Virus record (IMG/VR): IMGVR_UViG_3300046313_000683
Coordinates: 45,811 to 109,810 of that record
Strand: one strand, 5' to 3'
Length of the DNA stretch: 64,000 bases
Source: a virus
In this document: positions 58,268 through 64,000 of the stretch, piece after piece
Layout: each line of letters starts with the position of its first letter
Position numbering within the stretch: position 1 is the stretch's first letter
The notes under the pieces: generated by a model
Seen by the model: only the letters and a program-made list of their open reading frames with translations
Told to the model about the DNA's origin: nothing
The model's database searches: none
Translations under genes and position numbers: made by a program

Positions 58268-58498
58268 TTATTTTTTACTAACTGGGAAAAACGAGCGAAT
58301 ATCAAAGTGGGAAACTGTCTTCATGGCATCGATGTTTTTCATCATCTTCAATTTTTCAACATTCTTACGAAGTTGCTTGAGTGTAGCTCGGTCGATCTTG
58401 GTCACATCGACATCAGTCTGCGATACGTCAGCGCTGTGTACGGTTGGAATGGGCGTGGTCACGTCATTTAGGTTAATCTGGCTGGGGTTAATATTCAT
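58268..58498 (-). CDS. Small hypothetical protein
   Basis: 76 aa from ATG 58498 with AAAAGGA 10 nt upstream. Starts MNINPSQINLNDVTTPIPT; helical Lys-rich C-terminus (LKQLRKNVEKLKMM). Unknown. Confidence 0.6.
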   Translation of the reverse strand: MNINPSQINLNDVTTPIPTVHSADVSQTDVDVTKIDRATLKQLRKNVEKLKMMKNIDAMKTVSHFDIRSFFPVSKK

Positions 58499-58514
58499 AG
58501 TACAGTCCTTTTGG

Positions 58515-59687
58515 TTAAAATTCAAATTCTTCTTCAATCGCTTGCATGTGCCTAGTTGGTACGTGCCGTGGGATCGAATCAAACATATTGTGCAGCATAT
58601 TATCTACAAGTTTCTTCGAGTGGGTGATACGATCAATTAGTGGTACAAAGTCATCAGCAAACCATTGTGGAATCTCTTCCGTATCAGTTGGGAGTGCAAT
58701 TGACTTGAACATTCGTCCGTCGTGCTCAAACTCATACTTAAAATTGAACACTTTAATCTTCATACCACTGCTGATTTGCAACGATTGATTATCCTTGTAG
58801 CGTTCTCTAAACTCATTGTACAGCAATGCTGCTGAAGTATGTCCAGGAATGCGGGTGCGTGGGTTATTGCGAAATTCTTCAGTGTATAATTCAATCTTCT
58901 TAATCCCCTTTGGAAGACCGATCTCCATTAGTGGCACATCATCAATGATCTTATCGCGGTATGCTACAATGTATTCATCAAGCTCTTTGGCTGGTACACC
59001 TTTGAGTACATCCATTACACACTTCTTTAAAAAAGCTTTGATTGGACGAGGGGTAGTAGTCTTCTTTGCATCAAGACCCATTAACTTCAAATCATCTTTG
59101 GGAATTCCCTCCTTATCAACTACGTGCATTGCGTATCGTTTTTTCGATACGAAGAATGCAGCAGACGCAAACAACTCTCTACCAGTTTTGATCTTATCCG
59201 AGAACTCAGGCTGTAGCAGAAATTGCTCCATCATAAATTTCGGAAAACTTTTATTAACAAGCAGTGCTATGTTGTCTGCAATTTTTATTTTTTCTTGCAA
59301 CGTCTCACGTCCAGTTAAAACATGCTTTAACGTAAGTATGGAACTATCCGTATCTCCATAAATAATTGATGGGCTTGCCGCTTCCCCGCGGATAGCTCGC
59401 GGATCTTCATCATCGACAATTGGGTCAATGTTATAGTCACCATCCAATACTTCACAACACTTGCGAATTTGATGTTGCAATACGTGTCTCCCCGTACCAG
59501 TTGTACTCTCTCCAGCAACCTTTGCATAGAATTTAAAATTTTGGTTTAATTGAGCTCCGTAAAACGAGTTTTGCAAAATTTTAAATGCATATGATTGTGA
59601 TTCACAATAATCAATCTCTGCTGTAAGTGCAGTATATCTGTCATATTCAACATCTGTCAACTCCACTCCCTTCACTATATGCGTCAT
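58515..59687 (-). CDS. DNA polymerase B, C-terminal part (split gene)
   Basis: 390 aa from ATG 59687, which forms ATGA with the end of the homing endonuclease gene. Contains motif B QSYAFKILQNSFYGAQ, motif C IYGDTDSS with the catalytic Asp pair, and the thumb. Lacks exonuclease and motif A, which lie on the gene at 60936-62843. Both chains must associate to form the enzyme, as known for split gene 43 of some T4-type Aeromonas phages. Confidence 0.92.
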   Translation of the reverse strand: MTHIVKGVELTDVEYDRYTALTAEIDYCESQSYAFKILQNSFYGAQLNQNFKFYAKVAGESTTGTGRHVLQHQIRKCCEVLDGDYNIDPIVDDEDPRAIRGEAASPSIIYGDTDSSILTLKHVLTGRETLQEKIKIADNIALLVNKSFPKFMMEQFLLQPEFSDKIKTGRELFASAAFFVSKKRYAMHVVDKEGIPKDDLKLMGLDAKKTTTPRPIKAFLKKCVMDVLKGVPAKELDEYIVAYRDKIIDDVPLMEIGLPKGIKKIELYTEEFRNNPRTRIPGHTSAALLYNEFRERYKDNQSLQISSGMKIKVFNFKYEFEHDGRMFKSIALPTDTEEIPQWFADDFVPLIDRITHSKKLVDNMLHNMFDSIPRHVPTRHMQAIEEEFEF

Positions 59688-61012
59688 ATTGCTGTCCCAC
59701 AATCGTATAATTCTAACACAACCCTATCATCTCTACCCACTACAGCAATATCTCGCGTTTGTATTATTTTAGGCGGAAGTATTTTCGCAACAGTTGAGTG
59801 TGAACTATGGTAGTATCGCAAATTCCCCTTGTTCGTATCAACATTTTCTTTATTAATAGCAATCATAATTTGCTTTTTACACTGATCAAGTGTATCTGTT
59901 GCGTCAAATAGTGTCAACAATGTGAATCCGTTATTTGCACAACTTTTCCACTTATTTAAATGGTAGGTAGGTGTCATTCGTCTTAAATGTGGTAAATCTC
60001 CTACACTGTGAAAGTAGTAACTACCATACTCAATTGCAATGTTATATGTGGGTAGAACTATGTCCAACTCCCGCGGTTTAATTACTTGCCTATTATTAAC
60101 AAGCACTTCTACTCCTTGCTGCTCTAACCACTCTACCAATATTCGCTGCTGTGAACTCAACGCATATCGTTGGTTCTGTATACCGTGTTTTTTTGCCCAA
60201 TATGACATTGTATACGCAACTGCAATATTATTCTCTGCGCGCATTTGTTGGAACGATTTTTGTTGTGTGATGTGCTGATCGTAAAACCAATCTTTATTAG
60301 ACAGACAATCTCGCATTGCTTTTGTCATAGTTTTTGATTTTTTCTCACTTTGTATCCACGACGAACTGGAGCAACTTGGACCACAGTATGTACAGTATTG
60401 TGTAGTTCTTGGATCCCACTTTGTTGGTTTACCACACTCCACGCACGATGGCAGCTCTACATCAGGGTGCATAACGTGCCATACGCGCTGCAGTATCGTC
60501 ACCCCAAGTTTATCATTGCTTTTGTTAGTTGGCACACAACAATTAGTCGCAGCTACAAGCGCCCCATACAACTGTGGATTGCGAAGTGGTAAAGTGCGGA
60601 GTTGTTGTGGAGACCAATCTTTTATTTCTTCCCTAATTTCATTTACCGATAGCACTACTTCAGTGGGACAATATTTATTGCGACAAGCAGTGTTGCAAAA
60701 CTCATTAAACCTATTGATCTGCCCACTGGCTGAACCTGCTTTGGTAAATGTAGTTATTTTCCCACAAGTTTTACAAGTTGGTAGCGTAGTACGGTTTTCA
60801 ACAATCGCAAGTAATTTTTCACGATACGGATATGTAGCAAATACAGGCGATACTAACACATCGATTTGATTTCTTATATCTTCTCGCAACGTTGTAGTGT
60901 TAACTCGCTGATTAGTTCTTATTAATTCAATATAGTCAGCTAGCGTTCTTGTAGCTCTGTTGTGTGCCGACAGTTGTCTTTGTTGTTTTATTTTTTCGTA
61001 ATTTTGCTGCAT
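59684..61012 (-). CDS. Homing endonuclease splitting the DNA polymerase gene
   Basis: 442 aa, ATG 61012. Two or three Cys4 units (CKTCGK...CNTAC; CVECGK...CTYCGPSC) are followed by helical DNA-binding parts and a Vsr/EDxHD-type core: ELDIVLPTYNIAIEYGSYYFHS with the acidic metal ligands. Similar layout to the plus-strand enzyme at 44.7 kb. It overlaps polymerase N by 77 nt and polymerase C by 4 nt, so it replaced the junction rather than inserting as a self-splicing element; no intron or intein features are seen. Confidence 0.85.
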   Translation of the reverse strand: MQQNYEKIKQQRQLSAHNRATRTLADYIELIRTNQRVNTTTLREDIRNQIDVLVSPVFATYPYREKLLAIVENRTTLPTCKTCGKITTFTKAGSASGQINRFNEFCNTACRNKYCPTEVVLSVNEIREEIKDWSPQQLRTLPLRNPQLYGALVAATNCCVPTNKSNDKLGVTILQRVWHVMHPDVELPSCVECGKPTKWDPRTTQYCTYCGPSCSSSSWIQSEKKSKTMTKAMRDCLSNKDWFYDQHITQQKSFQQMRAENNIAVAYTMSYWAKKHGIQNQRYALSSQQRILVEWLEQQGVEVLVNNRQVIKPRELDIVLPTYNIAIEYGSYYFHSVGDLPHLRRMTPTYHLNKWKSCANNGFTLLTLFDATDTLDQCKKQIMIAINKENVDTNKGNLRYYHSSHSTVAKILPPKIIQTRDIAVVGRDDRVVLELYDCGTAI

Positions 61013-62843
61013 TTAGTAATTCCTCAAGTTCCTTCTTCGCAATTTTTGAACGAGCTTGTGCAGATTTGCGCTGTGTAAACCACGTTTCCAAAATAGTTGG
61101 AACAATTCCAGGTGCATCTTGGTTGTAGACCGTACCGTATCCGGATATAGCATATTTATGCATCCTTAGCCAAGTGTTCCAATCTTTTGCCATTTTAGTA
61201 ATTTTTTCACCTGAGGCGAGTGTGATTGTTAAATAACTATCTGTATTAGCAATGATCTCTACCCGATCTCGATTATCATTAATAAACTGCCCAATGTATT
61301 TTTCCGGCGAAATGTTTATCGCCTTCATGCAAGATGGATACAATCCTGTTACGTCAATCAGAAATAGGTCTTTATGTATACCTTTTTGTGGAACTAATAC
61401 GTACGCTCCCTGAGCTTGTCCTTGCTCGTCTAGTACCACAGTATCCGGAACTCGTACATTCAATTCGTGCCAACAAAAGTTAGCTACAGCCATCTCCGCT
61501 TTTCGTACGGTACCCATGACATGCTTCATTTGGCAAGTACTGTAGTGCATCATCCAATTACCAAGTTCAATAAACTTGTACTTTTTATCGAGCTCGCACA
61601 AAATCTCCGTATCTCTGCAATTGTAACGAATGAACTTACAAAAGTTCTCGTGATACAAACTATGCAGAGTACCTTCGTAGTCCAGCTTTTTGAACTTGTC
61701 CCCGAGGTGGTCTTGCGCAACAGACTCTAGGTTCCAACTATCACGATCTTCAACGGTGAACTTTTTAAACAGTTCCAAGTAGTCAATTGTGATACGACCA
61801 TCGAACTGAACCTGCTTTTGCATACGGAAGAATATTTCACGCTCAGTGTAATACGGCTTCTTACCTTTTGGAAACGACAGCATCTGGAACCACTCTTCAC
61901 CCAGCACGATTTGAACACGTTGTGCAAAGTATGGGTCATCAAACATAGACGAGTTATAACCTGATAGTACGTCAGTATTTTGAATCTCCTCGACGGAGTA
62001 CGCGAGTAGTTCAGCTTCATTACGGCAGAATACGATTTTGTACTCACTATGAACGTCTTCAAATAGAGACCAGTTGAAGTTCTTTTCACAATCTTCAAAC
62101 TGCCAGGTCTTTGGCGGGACGCAGTAACAGACATAACGATCTTCCCACGCGTGATAAAATGCAATAGAGTTGATTGGAGCTTCTGCTTCATTCGTCGAAC
62201 TATAATGGTCAAACTCATCGTACAACAGTGGCGAATTAGTCAGTGGACGAAATGGTTGAGTTGGTTTCTCCTTGTACTCGTACTCATGGTGGTCTTGGGA
62301 ATCGATTTTTCGCAGGAGACGCAGTGGCATATCGGTAATTGCACCATCGTACAAACTGCGGACAGATATTAACTGGTCTGGATTGCGAGAGCGAGTGATA
62401 GCCTCAACCTCAATATCGTAGAATGTAACATTTAGGACCGGAAGTTCTGCTTGGTAGTAATTATTGGATAGGACTTTCAATTCTGCAGGAATATCACTCT
62501 CATACAGACGGACGAATAGTGGGACACTGCCAGTAAAGTTACGGAACTCTTTTGATTTTGAGAATTTGAGCTTGTATAGCGGCTCATTGTACATTGACAG
62601 GTATGTTTCTGTCGTGTCAATTGCAGGAGCACCTGCGCCGAGAAACTGCTTGAGAACAGTTATCTCATCCATATCACCACTATCTACAGCTTCTTTTAAT
62701 TTGGTGCGGCATAATTTCCAATCGAGCACACGGACGTAGCACTCATTAGGTGCATTGTAGGTTTTGATGTTGAGATCACCGCGATTGGTACGTTGCTCCC
62801 ACACAATAACTTTATCGAACTGTTTGCTTGCAGATATGTACAT
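60936..62843 (-). CDS. DNA polymerase B, N-terminal part (split gene)
   Basis: 635 aa, ATG 62843. 3'-5' exonuclease motifs FYDIEVEA, LSGYNSSMFDDPYF and YNCRDTEILCEL, and polymerase motif A LIDVTGLYPSCM. It ends in the fingers with AKLRKNKTTK, where the C-terminal ORF takes over with motif B after the endonuclease gene. T4 gp43-like, acting with the clamp at 29.5 kb. Confidence 0.92.
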   Translation of the reverse strand: MYISASKQFDKVIVWEQRTNRGDLNIKTYNAPNECYVRVLDWKLCRTKLKEAVDSGDMDEITVLKQFLGAGAPAIDTTETYLSMYNEPLYKLKFSKSKEFRNFTGSVPLFVRLYESDIPAELKVLSNNYYQAELPVLNVTFYDIEVEAITRSRNPDQLISVRSLYDGAITDMPLRLLRKIDSQDHHEYEYKEKPTQPFRPLTNSPLLYDEFDHYSSTNEAEAPINSIAFYHAWEDRYVCYCVPPKTWQFEDCEKNFNWSLFEDVHSEYKIVFCRNEAELLAYSVEEIQNTDVLSGYNSSMFDDPYFAQRVQIVLGEEWFQMLSFPKGKKPYYTEREIFFRMQKQVQFDGRITIDYLELFKKFTVEDRDSWNLESVAQDHLGDKFKKLDYEGTLHSLYHENFCKFIRYNCRDTEILCELDKKYKFIELGNWMMHYSTCQMKHVMGTVRKAEMAVANFCWHELNVRVPDTVVLDEQGQAQGAYVLVPQKGIHKDLFLIDVTGLYPSCMKAINISPEKYIGQFINDNRDRVEIIANTDSYLTITLASGEKITKMAKDWNTWLRMHKYAISGYGTVYNQDAPGIVPTILETWFTQRKSAQARSKIAKKELEELLNAAKLRKNKTTKTTVGTQQSYKNAS

Positions 62844-62857
62844 TTGGAAAATGAAAA

Positions 62858-62882
62858 AGAGGACACTGAGGTCCTCTTATTA
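62858..62882 (-). terminator. Rho-independent terminator
   Basis: Minus strand AAGAGGAC-CTCAGT-GTCCTC followed by TTTTT, upstream of the polymerase gene, closing the transcript of the 62903 gene. Confidence 0.8.
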
Positions 62883-62902
62883 TGTATGAAAGTAAAAATG
62901 TG

Positions 62903-63445
62903 TTAAACGTCGAGAGTTTGTTGATCAGGTTCTGCTGCAACCTGTGCATTTTGACCAGATAGTTCTGCACATAGTTGACGATATTCTGGACTGCCGAAAA
63001 TATCCAGTAGCGCATCGTTGATATGGTCTTTAATCATACCTTCCATAGCTCGCGGATCAAACCCACCAATCTCACTCATCTCGCCAGCAACATCTGGATC
63101 AGTAGCCGTTGATTTGTGTATTTCAAGCACATCTGCCACCGCTTGGCCGAGAGCGCCATATTGCTGCTCCAGTGATTGAGCTGCATCCTCTTTTACGGTG
63201 GTCCGTTTCGCTTCAGTCAATACTAAATGGGACATGCCAGCGAGTTCAAGCATGCGAGTGCGATCGGCAACACTCAGTGTAGACTCGTTCGTAACTCGTT
63301 TGCCAGTTGGACCGTAGTCAGCTTTGTAATATTTGTCATAATCAGTAGTGAACTGTTTTTCCGAAGCCCAACCACGTTGGCGACCTTGCTTTTGTTTAGC
63401 TACGTATTTTTTATATGCAGCGGCGATTTCAGTAGATGTGGTCAT
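62903..63445 (-). CDS. Hypothetical phage protein
   Basis: 180 aa, ATG 63445. Basic N-terminal 55 residues (AYKKYVAKQKQGRQRG), then helical with LELAGMSHLVLTEAKRT and an acidic middle. Its internal LTE-A resembles a protease site. Function unknown, possibly head-associated. Confidence 0.55.
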   Translation of the reverse strand: MTTSTEIAAAYKKYVAKQKQGRQRGWASEKQFTTDYDKYYKADYGPTGKRVTNESTLSVADRTRMLELAGMSHLVLTEAKRTTVKEDAAQSLEQQYGALGQAVADVLEIHKSTATDPDVAGEMSEIGGFDPRAMEGMIKDHINDALLDIFGSPEYRQLCAELSGQNAQVAAEPDQQTLDV

Positions 63446-63474
63446 TTTTAAAAGTATTTCTGTTGCAGAAGTAT

Positions 63475-63729
63475 TTATAGTATTCTATCAAGCATCTTGA
63501 TTTTTTGCTTGGGAGTAAATTTTTCGAACAGAGAACGGCATTGAATGCATTGATATACACCTGGCATAGCTTTACGACGAGCTTCCGGGATGGTATCACC
63601 ACAATCAACACATTCAGTAGCAGATATTGTGGAACTATACATAACTCGTCGAACTGCGTGTAGTGCATTCTCCGCAACCACCATCGAATGTTCAGTCCCA
63701 GCATCTCCACCAAGGTATCCAGCAGACAT
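63475..63729 (-). CDS. DksA/TraR-type C4 zinc-finger protein
   Basis: 84 aa, ATG 63729. Finger ECVDCGDTIPEARRKAM...YQCIQC fits TraR/DksA; short N-terminal helix with D/E as in TraR. Likely binds the RNA polymerase secondary channel. Second member in this window. Confidence 0.75.
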   Translation of the reverse strand: MSAGYLGGDAGTEHSMVVAENALHAVRRVMYSSTISATECVDCGDTIPEARRKAMPGVYQCIQCRSLFEKFTPKQKIKMLDRIL

Positions 63730-63784
63730 ATCAAACCCACTTGATTAACAATAAGGTATTATACCAATTGTTACGCAAAAGGTC

Positions 63785-63810
63785 AACAAAAAAGTCCCCC
63801 GTAGGAGACT
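63785..63810. terminator. Terminator hairpin
   Basis: AAAAGTC-x-GACTTTT type hairpin (AAAAAGTCCCCCGTAGGAGACTTTT) downstream of the gene running off the right edge. Confidence 0.65.
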
Positions 63811-63833
63811 TTTCAGAATAGTTTAAATGCTAA

Positions 63834-64000
63834 TTATTGAGCAGCAGGTGCAGCTTCTTCAGCAGGGGGTTTGATTGCTTTTGCAAGTTCAACTGACAGT
63901 GCATTTACTGCGTACTGCAATTGTACAACTTTTTGCTCAGCTTCTGCTTTGTCAGCATTCCACTTGTTCAGCAATCCAATTGCATTTTGAATCTGTGGAG
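63834..64000 (-). CDS. Partial coiled-coil protein (5' part outside window)
   Basis: Open frame entering from the right edge and ending at TAA 63834-63836: ...IGLLNKWNADKAEAEQKVV..., with Pro/Ala/Glu-rich C-terminus PPAEEAAPAAQ. At least 54 aa. Looks like a small helical virion or accessory protein; identity not determinable from this part. Confidence 0.6.
   Translation of the reverse strand, partial: PQIQNAIGLLNKWNADKAEAEQKVVQLQYAVNALSVELAKAIKPPAEEAAPAAQ

Noticed and set aside
60936-61012. Intein between polymerase halves
   Set aside because: No Cys/Ser1, no HN-C/S/T junction and the frames differ; it is a free-standing endonuclease gene.

Overview
This window looks like part of the genome of a large tailed phage with a T4-type replication core, probably a big myovirus infecting a Gram-negative bacterium. 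The evidence is: nearly all protein genes packed head to tail on the minus strand with ATGA overlaps; a family B DNA polymerase, gp45-like clamp, gp41/61-type primase, RNase H-type 5'-3' exonuclease and SF2 helicase; a spanin pair of Gram-negative type; a PAAR spike tip; homing endonucleases, an intein and an IS605-type element; and a very large tRNA complement. No ribosomal or core metabolic genes are present.

Layout. 0.2-12.3 kb: minus-strand tRNAs and tRNA-like hairpin RNAs, interrupted by an IS605 element (tnpB intact, tnpA with an in-frame amber), a LAGLIDADG endonuclease and a few small genes, and headed by an array of five consensus sigma70-type promoters at 11.58-12.29 kb. 12.3-15.3 kb: three phage genes of virion/ATPase/GNAT type and a hairpin-rich gap. 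15.4-17.2 kb: second tRNA array, preceded by three promoters, a 35-codon ORF and a terminator. 17.6-24.8 kb: SLOG-domain protein, tail fibre with an SGNH esterase, then an accessory cassette (2OG-oxygenase-like, GNAT, PP-loop ATPase, fatty-acid desaturase). 24.9-41 kb: Nudix, QueD-like, DksA-like, 5'-3' exonuclease, sliding clamp, SmpB homologue, macro-like protein, lytic transglycosylase, nucleotidyltransferase, NADAR, HNH, cytidine deaminase, and a helicase with an intein in its Walker A motif. 41.1-46.0 kb: third tRNA array with interleaved small genes and a plus-strand homing endonuclease, again preceded by three promoters, a 34-aa ORF and a terminator. 46.5-64 kb: PAAR tip, primase, ClpP-like protease, Acb1-like anti-CBASS enzyme, DEDD exonuclease, dCTP deaminase, TGT-like protein, spanins, and DNA polymerase split in two by a homing endonuclease.

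How parts fit together. Replication proteins (clamp, polymerase, primase, helicase, exonuclease) sit among nucleotide enzymes (deaminases, Nudix). The lysis set is transglycosylase plus spanins. Several genes look like host-takeover or counter-defence functions: Acb1 (cyclic oligonucleotide cleavage), NADAR and macro/SLOG-like proteins (NAD or ADP-ribose chemistry), SmpB (ribosome rescue), two DksA/TraR proteins (RNA polymerase). At least seven proteins share a short N-terminal peptide ending in an LxE or IxE site, resembling T4 capsid-targeting peptides.

The most unusual part is the RNA. Many tRNA genes sit inside inverted repeats that lengthen the acceptor stem to 15-23 bp, many have T loops in which bases 54 and 58 are changed together (A54/T58 or G54/G58), some carry extra sequence inside the anticodon loop, and many hairpins with the same architecture are not canonical tRNAs. 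All tRNA calls here were folded by eye.
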